Assembly: GCA_964475115.1 (NCBI GenBank)
Contig: CAYYVJ010000071.1
Location: forward strand, 1-10,415
Length of the DNA stretch: 10,415 bases
Source: CAYYVJ01 sp964475115
GTDB lineage: Bacteria; Bacillota; Clostridia; Lachnospirales; Lachnospiraceae
Direction of reading: 5' to 3'
Shown: positions 1-8,062 of the stretch, piece after piece
Position numbering within the stretch: position 1 is the first letter of the stretch
Layout of the letters: every line of letters starts with the position of its first letter
Position numbers and translations under genes: made by a program
Notes under the pieces: generated by a model
The model's input: the letters and a program-made list of their open reading frames with translations, nothing else
The model's database searches: none
Told to the model about the DNA's origin: nothing

Positions 1-37
1 AAACCGCAGGTCGTGGGTTCAAATCCTACTGCCCCTG
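1..37 (+). tRNA. tRNA-Trp, 3' part only (cut by window edge)
   Basis: The first 37 bases fit the end of a tRNA: two loop bases, an anticodon-stem 3' strand ACCGC (3-7), variable loop AGGTC (8-12), T stem GTGGG/CCTAC (13-17, 25-29) around TTCAAAT, acceptor 3' strand TGCCCCT (30-36) and discriminator G37. An acceptor ending TGCCCCTG, with A-A-A-C-C-G after the anticodon, matches bacterial tRNA-Trp (acceptor AGGGGCA, anticodon CCA). The anticodon itself lies outside the window, so the identity is inferred. No CCA is encoded after G37 (the next bases are TTA), so CCA must be added after transcription. Confidence 0.8.
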
Positions 38-48
38 TTATTACAGAA

Positions 49-77
49 AAGTTTGCTCGAAAGAGTGGGCTTTTTTT
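49..77 (+). terminator. Rho-independent terminator of the tRNA unit
   Basis: A 10-bp stem with several G-U pairs (49-58 with 63-72) closes a GAAA tetraloop (59-62) and runs into a T tract (71-77). It lies 11 bases after the tRNA end and separates the tRNA transcript from the SOS operon downstream. Confidence 0.7.
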
Positions 78-142
78 ATTGTTATAAATAGAGTATGTAC
101 GTGATTTTAGTCCTGCCAAAGAATGGTTTAAAAATACAAGAA

Positions 143-156
143 AGAACACTTGTTCT
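143..156. promoter_or_regulatory. LexA (SOS) operator
   Basis: AGAAC-ACTT-GTTCT is a perfect palindrome around a 4-base centre. It contains the Gram-positive LexA/DinR core GAAC-N4-GTTC. It overlaps the -35 hexamer of the promoter for the Y-family polymerase gene, the expected place for LexA to block RNA polymerase. Translesion polymerases are classic SOS genes, so position and target agree. Confidence 0.85.
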
Positions 157-178
157 GTTTCAGCAAATGGTGTATAAT
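150..178 (+). promoter_or_regulatory. Sigma-A promoter of the polymerase-yolD operon
   Basis: A consensus -10 TATAAT (173-178) lies 17 bases after a weaker -35, TTGTTC (150-155). The expected transcription start is near 185, giving a leader of about 35 bases. The -35 is part of the LexA box, so the promoter should be off until DNA damage inactivates LexA. Confidence 0.75.
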
Positions 179-220
179 AGCCTTAGAGTAATTTGAAGTT
201 ATTTCAAAACAAGGCGGTGT

Positions 221-1492
221 ATGAGTTTGAAGGATAGAATATATGTGTGCATAGATTTAAAATCGTTCTATGCATCTGTAGAATGTGTTGAAAGAGGACT
301 AGATCCAATAACTACAAAGCTAGTTGTAGCGGATCCAGATAGAACAGAAAAAACCATATGTCTTGCTATTACTCCTGCTATGAAAGCCTTGGGAGTAAAA
401 AATCGTTGTAGAGTTTTCCAGATACCTAAAAATATAGAGTATATTATGGCAACACCAAGAATGCAACTTTACATTGATTATTCTGCAGAGATATACGCTA
501 TTTATTTAAGATATATTGCAAAAGAGGATATTCATGTATATTCCATAGATGAAGTATTTCTTGATATAACAGATTATCTGCCTATGTATCAAATGACAGC
601 AAAGGAACTCAGTATTCGTATTATGCAGGATATATATGATAAAAGGGGAATTACTGCGACTTGTGGTATTGGTACGAATCTGTATCTTGCAAAAGTAGCG
701 CTTGATATAACTGCAAAGCATGCAGAAGATTACATAGGAGAGCTAACAGAAGAAAGTTACCAAAAGAAATTGTGGAATCATAGACCCATTACTGATTTTT
801 GGAGAATTGGTGCTGGGATAGCGGCTAGATTAGCGCGTTATGGTATCCTTACAATGGGGGACATTGTAAAATCAGACGAAACTATGCTTTATAAAATATT
901 TGGAATTGATGCAGAACTTTTAATAGATCATGCATGGGGGAGAGAAACTACTATTATTGAAGATATAAAGGCATTCAAACCAAAACATCATTCGATGACT
1001 AGTGGACAAGTTCTTGGCTGTGATTATAATTATGAAGATTGCAAGTTGATTGTAAAGGAAATGGTAGACTTATTGTGTCTTGATTTAGTAGATAAGGGGT
1101 TAGTAACACAATCTGTGACCCTGCATTTATCTTATTCCAATAGCGCTGGTAAAGAATCGTCAGGAGGGACAGTATCTACTTTTACTTCTACGAGTTCAGC
1201 AAGGATAATCATGCAAAGTGTAGAGCAGCTTTATGACCGTATTGTAGATAGGAAGGCTCCGATTCATAGAGTGAATATATCCTTTAATAATGTAATAGAG
1301 GAAGCCTATCAGCAGTTTAGCATGTTCATGGATCCAGTTAGCCTTGATCGGGAGCATAATATGCAGAAGGCAATGATTGATATAAAAAAGAAATATGGTA
1401 AGAATGCAATTTTAAAAGGAATGAACTTAGAAGAAGCTGGAACCACCATGGATAGAAATAAGCAGATAGGAGGGCATAGAAGTGGTGACTAG
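221..1492 (+). CDS. Y-family translesion DNA polymerase (UvrX/UmuC-like)
   Basis: This 423-residue protein is a low-fidelity polymerase that copies past damaged bases, acting in the cytoplasm at stalled forks. Motif I is DLKSFYASVE (12-21), with metal-binding D12 and Y17 at the steric-gate position that excludes ribonucleotides. Motif III is YSIDEVFLD (107-115), with catalytic D110 and E111. The thumb and little-finger regions follow, about 190-250 and 255-360. QFSMF (365-369) fits the beta-clamp-binding pentapeptide, and the tail has a family-typical N-K-Q-I-G-G-H (413-419). The ATG at 221 follows AAGGCGG at 211-217. Length and motifs are complete. SIDEVFLD and the YolD partner place it with Firmicutes UvrX/YqjW-type proteins rather than classical DinB; the exact subgroup is inferred. 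The upstream LexA box indicates SOS control. The gene overlaps the next one by 11 bases. Confidence 0.93.
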   Translation: MSLKDRIYVCIDLKSFYASVECVERGLDPITTKLVVADPDRTEKTICLAITPAMKALGVKNRCRVFQIPKNIEYIMATPRMQLYIDYSAEIYAIYLRYIAKEDIHVYSIDEVFLDITDYLPMYQMTAKELSIRIMQDIYDKRGITATCGIGTNLYLAKVALDITAKHAEDYIGELTEESYQKKLWNHRPITDFWRIGAGIAARLARYGILTMGDIVKSDETMLYKIFGIDAELLIDHAWGRETTIIEDIKAFKPKHHSMTSGQVLGCDYNYEDCKLIVKEMVDLLCLDLVDKGLVTQSVTLHLSYSNSAGKESSGGTVSTFTSTSSARIIMQSVEQLYDRIVDRKAPIHRVNISFNNVIEEAYQQFSMFMDPVSLDREHNMQKAMIDIKKKYGKNAILKGMNLEEAGTTMDRNKQIGGHRSGD

Positions 1493-1832
1493 AAACAAGA
1501 TGGATCGTGAAAATAGAGCAAAGCAGTTTATGCCCTTTGCTGCCTTAAAGGGTTATGAGGAAGCACTTCGTGCCAAAGAGAGGATTATAGTTGAAAAAAT
1601 AGAACTTTCCGAGGAAATGAAAGTTGAATTAAATAGAAGGCTGCATCAAGTGGAGAAATACGATATTATTACAGTAGTTTACTTTCATAAATACACATAT
1701 TTACAGGTGACAGGAATGGTGTCACGATTGGACATATATGCAAGAATACTAAAGGTAGTAAATACGAAGATATTATTTGATGATATCTATGATATTAAAA
1801 GTGATAAGATAGAAAACGCAAGTTTGCTATAA
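1482..1832 (+). CDS. YolD-family protein, predicted polymerase partner
   Basis: This 116-residue soluble protein carries the YolD-family N-terminal signature N-R-A-K-Q-F-M-P-F-A-A-L-K-G-Y-E-E-A-L-R (about 11-30), followed by a charged helix and a beta-rich C-terminal part. YolD proteins are poorly characterised. They occur beside UvrX-type polymerases and have been predicted, not shown, to play the role UmuD plays for polymerase V. The start is GTG at 1482, with GTG at 1485 as an alternative, because AGGAGGG at 1468-1474 is ideally spaced. An in-frame ATG at 1500 lacks such a site. The 11-base overlap with the polymerase gene suggests translational coupling and equal output. It should share the LexA-controlled promoter. 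Confidence 0.85.
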   Translation: MVTRNKMDRENRAKQFMPFAALKGYEEALRAKERIIVEKIELSEEMKVELNRRLHQVEKYDIITVVYFHKYTYLQVTGMVSRLDIYARILKVVNTKILFDDIYDIKSDKIENASLL

Positions 1833-1871
1833 ATGGGTGTATAAATGACAACATATCATCTAACTTTGTAA

Positions 1872-1906
1872 AAAAACCTGCTCTTTAGAAAAAGGAGCAG
1901 GTTTTT
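1872..1906. terminator. Bidirectional terminator between convergent genes
   Basis: The core stem pairs 1877-1886 with 1892-1901 (CCTGCTCTTT with AAAGGAGCAGG minus one G, including one T-G pair) around AGAAA. A-T pairs flank it: a run of A on the left (1870-1876) and five T on the right (1902-1906). It therefore has a T tract in both directions, longer on the minus strand. It can end both the yolD transcript (40 bases after its stop) and the giant minus-strand gene (24 bases after its stop). Confidence 0.85.
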
Positions 1907-1929
1907 GCTGTTTCTATCTATGCTTGTAA

Positions 1930-4900
1930 TTAATAACCATCGAAATACCAATTTACAGCTTCTTCATAACCCTTATTAAAGTCTGGTTGAATCCAAAGAT
2001 TCTCATAGATTTCGATATTTTTTGTAAAAGCATATGAAAAATCATGTTCTTTTATCATTTCTGAGATTTTCCCGGCACCCTCGACGGTTTGTTTTCCACT
2101 GCTTACCGCTTTAAGATATTTTCCAATACCTAAACACTGGGCTTTGGACTGTTCCATGATTTCTGTGTAATCATCTGTAGTTAGGGCGAAAGTAGAAACA
2201 CTCCAAAGAGAAGTGCTAATCCCAACAATTGCTCCAATTCCTACCTCAGCGCAGTTTTCTGGTAAAAGTCCAATAATATATTCTGACATACCAGCACGTT
2301 CACCTGTTTCAAATACTGAGACCACATCGTAAGTGTTTTGATTGATTTCAAGCCAAGCCCAGCGGGGCTTTCCGTTTATTATGGCGGGTTTGTCAGGTAT
2401 TAGATAGACGATTCCAGGCTCATCAGACTCAGACTGTTCGCGTAATCGTTTGACCAATAGATCAGGTAAATTTTTTTCATCGAATATTCTTTCAGCTTCT
2501 TCAAATTGAGAAGTATCTCCTAGTGGAAGTAGGTGTATACTAGAATCACTTGGCAATTGTTCCCATACATTGTTATAACTAATTCCTTCACCACCAGGTA
2601 GAGCGGATGCTTCTAGTTCACTAGCAAAAAAACCATACATCATGTTATAGGCATTGTGTGCCTCATTTTCTTCATTCCAGATTTGGTTGCGGTGATTCAT
2701 CAAATCTACAGTTGCTTCCGCCTTTTGACCATCACTTTTCATGGTTACCATAAGTGCAATTGGACTAGTACTTCGTCCAGCTGTTAGCTTCAAAGATTGA
2801 GCCGTTTCTCTGCCAAAGTCTGTAAGGCCCTTGACCAATCTAGAAATGGTAGCATGCCCCATCCATCGTGCGACAGAATAGTTAGAAGCTTGTTTTGCTG
2901 CTTCAGATTCCGCCTGTACCATTGCTTCAAATGGTACAGCTGCCTCTGGGAGCATCTCTGGCACACCCCAAGCTAGTGTATGGCAAATTTCATTCATTTT
3001 TTGATTTTCTTGTAAGATGGTAGTATGAACTGCAGGGGTTATACCTTCACATTCTAGTGTTATCGTAATCGATTCAAAGGAGTAGTCAGCAGTATTTACC
3101 CAGCCATTTTGATCAAATAACAGACCTTGTCGTGTATCTAAGACTGGCAACAATAGTTCACCACCATTACTTTTTGAAGTAGAAATATAACTTATATCTA
3201 TTGCATCAAGGCTCATAGCAGGTAAAGATAATTCTTTTTCAAAGACTGTTATACTTTCGTATAGTCCACCTTCACCCGATTCACCGATTAATTCATCGGC
3301 CATGCTTCCAAATATTCCAGAAGTGACTGCCATTCCTTGCGCTGCTGTGCCAATTATTTTCCCATAAAATTCAATTTTAAAGCGTCCCATTGCAGGGGAA
3401 ATTTCCTGTGATGGAAGTTCATTGGTAAGATAACAGAAGGCAGCAAGCTCTGACAAATCTTTAGAAAAAACAGGAACATAAAGCTTTGGAGTTCCGTCTG
3501 CAGTATGATAAGAAATTGCCGGTAAAGTGCTAGGAACATCTGATAAACTGGCAATATCTTTAAGGTTATCCATGCCTGCAGTAGTAAGTTTTACTGTGCG
3601 ATAAGAAGGGCGGTATCCCAAATGAGAAAGCATCGTTTTTGCAAGGACAGCAAGATCGTTTTCACTACCCCACCCTTGTGTTATTACTGCTTCAGGGGCG
3701 TAGTTATAAAAGACTCCTTCGTTGCCTGGCATCCACCTTTGGGAATTCATTATACTAGCAAAATCCTCGTCAGTTTTCACAGCGCTTAGTAAGCGAGAAC
3801 CATAAAGAGTTAACGAAGGAGTTGGAATTTGATTTCCGAGGATTTCATCATCAGAGAGGCCTACACGAGTGACTGACTCAGGTGTATGGCGAGTGGAGAG
3901 ATAAGTTGCTAGAGCTGCTTGCACCGCTTCATCCAAGGCCTTATCAAATTCAGCTTCAATAGGGATTTCCGGCATTTTTGCAAGAAGGGCTGTGTTGGGA
4001 TAAACATTATCCTCAGGTGAAACATTCATATCAGGTAGTAGGGATGATGTTAAAACCCAATCGGCTGGTTCAGATCCGTCTGGTAAGGTAAACACAAGTA
4101 ACCCACGTCGTTTCTGCCCATCAAATGCGGACCAATTCCTATTGCTACTATATGCACCATAGAGGAGTTGTTCTGTTGTTTCTAAATCCACCTCAAACGC
4201 ATTTTCAAGTTCATCGATTTCAGTGGTGTCTCCGAAAGAAGAAAAGCCTTTTCGACCTGAAACAAGTTGTTGCAGTTCTGCAGTTGTAAAATCACGTTTT
4301 TCCTCGCTTATTTCGGATTCTGCTAGAGTATCCTTAAGCTGGAGTAATAAGGTACCTTCTAGGCCACTAGTGCCCTGACCATCTTTTTTGTCCTCCATGG
4401 TAAAATCCAATATAATTTGGTTGCTCTCTGGGCTCATACGAGTGAGAGAGTTGATTTGTAGCTCAAAATAATCATGTAAAAATCTTAACTTCATGCTCTG
4501 TGTGGTATAAGGTACACCATCCGTTACAGGGATGCTAAGTGTACCATTTTGTAAGTCTCCGAATAAGTTCGATTTTGTGCTTAATAGCTCTTTTGAAATG
4601 ACAAAAGGCATACGCAGATTGTTACATGAACCAGGTGCAAGCATAGTTTTTCCTGTAAATCCAAGAGGCAAAGAATAGACAATATTGCTTATCTCAGTAA
4701 CTAAACTACCATGGTCTGTTTCCACTTCATAGAGTAGGCGTTTCTGTGGTTCAATGTCTAAAAGAGCTTGCACTTTACTATTAAACTGTGTTTCCAGCAC
4801 ACGAAATTTAGAACTCTGTATAGATAAGTCAGATTCTTCATTGTCAGATGCGAAAACTTTCATTCCCTCCAGTTCATCCACATCAGATTTTCCTGTAACT

Positions 4901-7900
4901 GTAATTGAAAAAGACTCGGTGATTTCATTTTGAATCTCTTTTGGTAGCTTTTCAAGGGTGAGTAAATGTTCCATTACACCACCAGTTAAGGGCAAAGTAA
5001 TATGTCCATTAATGGTATCATATAAATGTAAAGCAAGTTGATGAATTGTTTCATTGTCAGCTTTATCCGCTAAAAAGATAAGTGCACCATTTGCAGAAAC
5101 GTTATTTGAAACAAGTAATCCCTCTTCGGGAGGAGTTAGTGGATTCTCAGCTAACCATGTTGCTTTAGAAGTAGGAACTATAGTATTGTCGTTAACTGAA
5201 AGATAAAAGTGATTAAGAATATTTGGAACTAAATCTGATGTTTCCTTCAATGAGACATCAGATTTTTCAAAAGCAACTGACATATCTAGTGCAATCCAGC
5301 ATTTTCCAGTAGGGGCACTTATACCTTTAAAAGTGTCCATGAGGTAGGCTTCTTTGACAGTTATTTTTGAGAATTTGTTTGTGCCAGTTTTATTTTCAAA
5401 AGGCATACGAAGTAATACGCGGCTTGCAAAATCAGGTGTATCTCCACCATATANNNNNNNNNNNNNNNNNNNNNNNNNNNNNNNNNNNNNNNNNNNNNNN
5501 NNNNNNNNNNNNNNNNNNNNNNNNNNNNNNNNNNNNNNNNNNNNNNNNNNNNNATTAATTCGTTGGATTTCATTTTCATCTTCAGGATCACCAAGTGCTG
5601 CATCAGTAAAGAAAACAAGCACTCTTTTGTTGCTCGAAATTGGAGTCAAACTAAGTTGTGCGAGTTCCAGTGCCTGGGCGGTCGGAGTACCTCCGCCTGC
5701 AGAAAGTGAGCCAAGAGCCTGAAGTACAGGTGCTTTTTGGTCTGTGGTAATTTGATCGTATCGTGGTTCTTCGCCTCCTAATGGTTCAGCAAAGCTACCT
5801 AACTGTAAAAGTGTTCCTTCTGGAAGGGATAAAATAAAATCGTGAAAAATCCGTTTTACTCGGTCCAGACGAAAGTCTACGTCATATCCATCACTATTGT
5901 TGGGAGACTCATCCATTGAGCCAGAGCGGTCAATCATCATTGAAACGACTGGAATAGCATTGTTTTGGTCAACCGTTGATGAGGGGCGTTCATAGGTCAC
6001 AGTAAAGCGATTGCCCAGTTTACCGGCTGCGCTTGCAAATGCACCATCTAATAATGTTTGATCGGCAGCAGCAAAATAAGCTCCATTTTGTGAGTTTTCT
6101 GCCATTTTTGTAAGAGTGGAAGTATCACAGTTCTTGCCAAATCCAATGGTTAGAACGGTCATACCACTTTCTTTAATCTGAGAGAATAGCTCCTCTTTGT
6201 CTAGGGTGCTACCGATACCATCTACACCTGGTTCTCGTGAGTCTGCACCGTCTGAAAAAACAACAGCAACTCCATTCTTTTTATCCTTTAGCTGAGAAAG
6301 TGCACGGGAAGTTGCATCGTAGAGAGACGTACCACCTACCGCTTGAATCGTATCAAGTGCTTTAAGGACAGTATCTTTACCTGCTCCGGGAAACTCTGTA
6401 ATCTCCTGAGAAAAACGAATTAACCGAATATTTGAGTCTTTAGGGAGTGTGCCTACAAATCGCTTTGCTGCTTCTACACAAGGCTTCATGTTCTCACCCA
6501 TAGACCCAGATGCATCAAGCACAAGTACCACGTCACTACCTGCTGGTTCGCGAGTAATACTAGTAATAACAGCATTTATACCGTCCTCAGTGATGGTGAC
6601 GTCTTCTTTCTGTGGAAATGCATCACGATCTTTAGGGTCATTTAAAATAAAAGTTGCAGTAGCGCTAGAACCGTTATCTTTATTTTCCAGTAAATCGATT
6701 CCACCCTCGCCTACGTCAAAATCTCCGTAAATGCGTGACATTGCTCCAACGGAAGATTTTAATTCGGGAGGAATATTCACGGTAGTAATTTCACCTGCGT
6801 TTACGGGCACAAGACGTAAAAATGAATCATTACTTCCTAAGCCAGAAGGGAAAGCAACATTGTAATAGCCAGAGGGTACAGTAAACAAGGTATCCCCATT
6901 TTCATCGACGATACCATAAAATTCACTGCCTATTTCAGGTAGTAGTTCATGGCTAATACTTGCCCATTCAGGAATGACAACGCGTGCGTTTCCCATGGGC
7001 AAACCGGATACTCGAATGGCACCTGGTTCCTCACCCCATTTGACAGGGGCTACTGTTGCAATTTCGTCCACACGGATGATTAATTCATCAGGTGGTGGAT
7101 CAGAGGAATCTAAGCTAACTTGCCAATAGAGAAGACCGTCGGTTATAGGTAAATTATCTAAAACAAAGTCATCTGTCTTTTTGCGATTAAGAACATCAGA
7201 ATAAAAGGATTGGCTCGCATTATATTCGTATAAGCCATAACGCACATTACCTTCTACCTTCAAGGATACTCCAGTGCTTTCACCACCTTTAAGGGTAATG
7301 GTGGCAGATTGCATCTTGCCTTTACTTTGGGTGGTGTAGAAGCCGTATTCATTCCCGTTAAATTGCGCGGGATTCAAAGTAAGTGATTTGCTAGTTGGCA
7401 GTGTCATAAGTTTTATTATAAAAAGAGTTGCACCGTCCTCCTCCGGTTTTGCGACAATTTGCCAAAGACTGTTTTCGTTTTCTTGTATTGAAAATACATC
7501 TTGCCCATCAATACTCTGGAAGTGATCTGCCCCTAAGTTTTTGCTATATGCGCGAAGCCAGTAAGGGGAGTACTCAATTCCAGAGGGAATGGATAAAGTC
7601 CACAGTTCTCCTACAACATCCCAGCTTTTTGGAGTGTAACCATCCAGAGTTGTAATGGTAAGTGCTTCCTTTTCCTGATAGATTACCTCACTATAAAGGG
7701 CGTGAGAGCCAAAGGGATTAAAAAAAGGGATAGGTGTATTGTTCCAGTCGTTAGCTGGTCCAGTTTCAAGATCTTTGTAATCCACGTCGGTTCCTTCAGA
7801 CGAATCCATTGCTGTCACTAGAGTGGAAGAATCTCCATTGGGAATAGCTTCTGATGTGGATGTTTCTTTTTGATTACCACAAGCAGCCAATGAACTAATT

Positions 7901-7944
7901 ACCATAATGATAGCAAGGAATAAAGCAATGATTCTATTTTTCAT
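1930..7944 (-). CDS. Giant double-VWA lipoprotein with degenerate transglutaminase-like region
   Basis: The predicted product has about 2004 residues, including 34 undefined at 798-831 (assembly gap). The start is ATG at 7944 behind AGGAGG (7951-7956), 6 bases away. Residues 1-22 form a lipoprotein signal (M-K-N-R, hydrophobic core, lipobox L-A-A-C with C22), so the protein should be anchored outside the membrane. Residues 60-300 are beta-rich and unrecognised. Residues 310-400 resemble a PEGA or carboxypeptidase-regulatory sandwich (VPSGYYNV, then AGEITTV). VWA domain 1 (about 470-640) has MIDAS residues D477-A-S-G-S481, T539 and D565. VWA domain 2 (about 663 to the gap) has D672-R-S-G-S676, T753 and D781. 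After the gap come beta-rich modules (for example APTGKCWIALD at 877-887), a transglutaminase-like stretch at 1422-1453 lacking the cysteine, and an unrecognised C-terminus. VWA domains usually bind protein ligands; a surface adhesion or scaffold role is inference. No neighbour hints at a function. Confidence 0.85.
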   Translation of the reverse strand: MKNRIIALFLAIIMVISSLAACGNQKETSTSEAIPNGDSSTLVTAMDSSEGTDVDYKDLETGPANDWNNTPIPFFNPFGSHALYSEVIYQEKEALTITTLDGYTPKSWDVVGELWTLSIPSGIEYSPYWLRAYSKNLGADHFQSIDGQDVFSIQENENSLWQIVAKPEEDGATLFIIKLMTLPTSKSLTLNPAQFNGNEYGFYTTQSKGKMQSATITLKGGESTGVSLKVEGNVRYGLYEYNASQSFYSDVLNRKKTDDFVLDNLPITDGLLYWQVSLDSSDPPPDELIIRVDEIATVAPVKWGEEPGAIRVSGLPMGNARVVIPEWASISHELLPEIGSEFYGIVDENGDTLFTVPSGYYNVAFPSGLGSNDSFLRLVPVNAGEITTVNIPPELKSSVGAMSRIYGDFDVGEGGIDLLENKDNGSSATATFILNDPKDRDAFPQKEDVTITEDGINAVITSITREPAGSDVVLVLDASGSMGENMKPCVEAAKRFVGTLPKDSNIRLIRFSQEITEFPGAGKDTVLKALDTIQAVGGTSLYDATSRALSQLKDKKNGVAVVFSDGADSREPGVDGIGSTLDKEELFSQIKESGMTVLTIGFGKNCDTSTLTKMAENSQNGAYFAAADQTLLDGAFASAAGKLGNRFTVTYERPSSTVDQNNAIPVVSMMIDRSGSMDESPNNSDGYDVDFRLDRVKRIFHDFILSLPEGTLLQLGSFAEPLGGEEPRYDQITTDQKAPVLQALGSLSAGGGTPTAQALELAQLSLTPISSNKRVLVFFTDAALGDPEDENEIQRINXXXXXXXXXXXXXXXXXXXXXXXXXXXXXXXXXXYGGDTPDFASRVLLRMPFENKTGTNKFSKITVKEAYLMDTFKGISAPTGKCWIALDMSVAFEKSDVSLKETSDLVPNILNHFYLSVNDNTIVPTSKATWLAENPLTPPEEGLLVSNNVSANGALIFLADKADNETIHQLALHLYDTINGHITLPLTGGVMEHLLTLEKLPKEIQNEITESFSITVTGKSDVDELEGMKVFASDNEESDLSIQSSKFRVLETQFNSKVQALLDIEPQKRLLYEVETDHGSLVTEISNIVYSLPLGFTGKTMLAPGSCNNLRMPFVISKELLSTKSNLFGDLQNGTLSIPVTDGVPYTTQSMKLRFLHDYFELQINSLTRMSPESNQIILDFTMEDKKDGQGTSGLEGTLLLQLKDTLAESEISEEKRDFTTAELQQLVSGRKGFSSFGDTTEIDELENAFEVDLETTEQLLYGAYSSNRNWSAFDGQKRRGLLVFTLPDGSEPADWVLTSSLLPDMNVSPEDNVYPNTALLAKMPEIPIEAEFDKALDEAVQAALATYLSTRHTPESVTRVGLSDDEILGNQIPTPSLTLYGSRLLSAVKTDEDFASIMNSQRWMPGNEGVFYNYAPEAVITQGWGSENDLAVLAKTMLSHLGYRPSYRTVKLTTAGMDNLKDIASLSDVPSTLPAISYHTADGTPKLYVPVFSKDLSELAAFCYLTNELPSQEISPAMGRFKIEFYGKIIGTAAQGMAVTSGIFGSMADELIGESGEGGLYESITVFEKELSLPAMSLDAIDISYISTSKSNGGELLLPVLDTRQGLLFDQNGWVNTADYSFESITITLECEGITPAVHTTILQENQKMNEICHTLAWGVPEMLPEAAVPFEAMVQAESEAAKQASNYSVARWMGHATISRLVKGLTDFGRETAQSLKLTAGRSTSPIALMVTMKSDGQKAEATVDLMNHRNQIWNEENEAHNAYNMMYGFFASELEASALPGGEGISYNNVWEQLPSDSSIHLLPLGDTSQFEEAERIFDEKNLPDLLVKRLREQSESDEPGIVYLIPDKPAIINGKPRWAWLEINQNTYDVVSVFETGERAGMSEYIIGLLPENCAEVGIGAIVGISTSLWSVSTFALTTDDYTEIMEQSKAQCLGIGKYLKAVSSGKQTVEGAGKISEMIKEHDFSYAFTKNIEIYENLWIQPDFNKGYEEAVNWYFDGY
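5454..5553. other. Assembly gap (100 N)
   Basis: Exactly 100 undefined bases, the usual placeholder for a scaffold join of unknown length. It falls inside the giant minus-strand gene, just after MIDAS residue D781 of VWA domain 2. The minus-strand frame stays open across 100 bases, but this depends on an arbitrary length. The true gap could be longer and could hide more domains, a frameshift or even a gene boundary. Confidence 0.95.
7879..7944 (-). other. Lipoprotein signal peptide with lipobox
   Basis: Residues 1-22 of the giant protein: a positively charged start (K2, R4), a hydrophobic core (5-17) and the lipobox L19-A20-A21-C22. Signal peptidase II would cut before C22, which would then carry the lipid. 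The following residues (G-N-Q-K-E-T-S-T) form the usual polar, flexible linker. Confidence 0.9.
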
Positions 7945-8011
7945 GCAAATCCTCCTGTTCTGCTTTTATAATACTTTTTTTTCTTTTAAGAATTTATGTT
8001 TCTTTATCTTC

Positions 8012-8040
8012 ATTTTGCTTCCTAAAAATAGTGCTGTCTA
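8012..8040 (-). promoter_or_regulatory. Possible promoter of the giant lipoprotein gene
   Basis: On the minus strand, TAGACA (8040-8035) lies 17 bases before CAAAAT (8017-8012): five and four matches to the sigma-A hexamers. A second -10-like TATTAT lies at 7973-7968 but has no recognisable -35. Neither is strong. The assignment rests on position upstream of the start at 7944. Confidence 0.3.
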
Positions 8041-8062
8041 TTCACTAATTCGTATGAAAGCA

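Noticed and set aside
1..37. tRNA-Trp end as an attachment site for a mobile element
   Set aside because: No integrase gene is nearby and I noticed no second copy of the tRNA 3' end in the window.
506..721. Minus-strand open frame of 71 codons inside the polymerase gene
   Set aside because: It lies opposite the catalytic palm of a clear polymerase and has no start signals; it is a shadow.
6449..6730. Plus-strand open frame of 93 codons opposite the first VWA domain
   Set aside because: It is antisense to a strongly conserved coding region, has a low-complexity Ser/Pro/Thr translation and no ribosome binding site.
1930..7944. Giant gene as recently transferred DNA because of slightly higher GC
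   Set aside because: Sampled 60-base lines gave about 40-43% GC inside the gene against about 32-42% outside. The difference is small and overlapping, and could reflect amino-acid content. No integrase, repeat or tRNA-proximal junction supports transfer.
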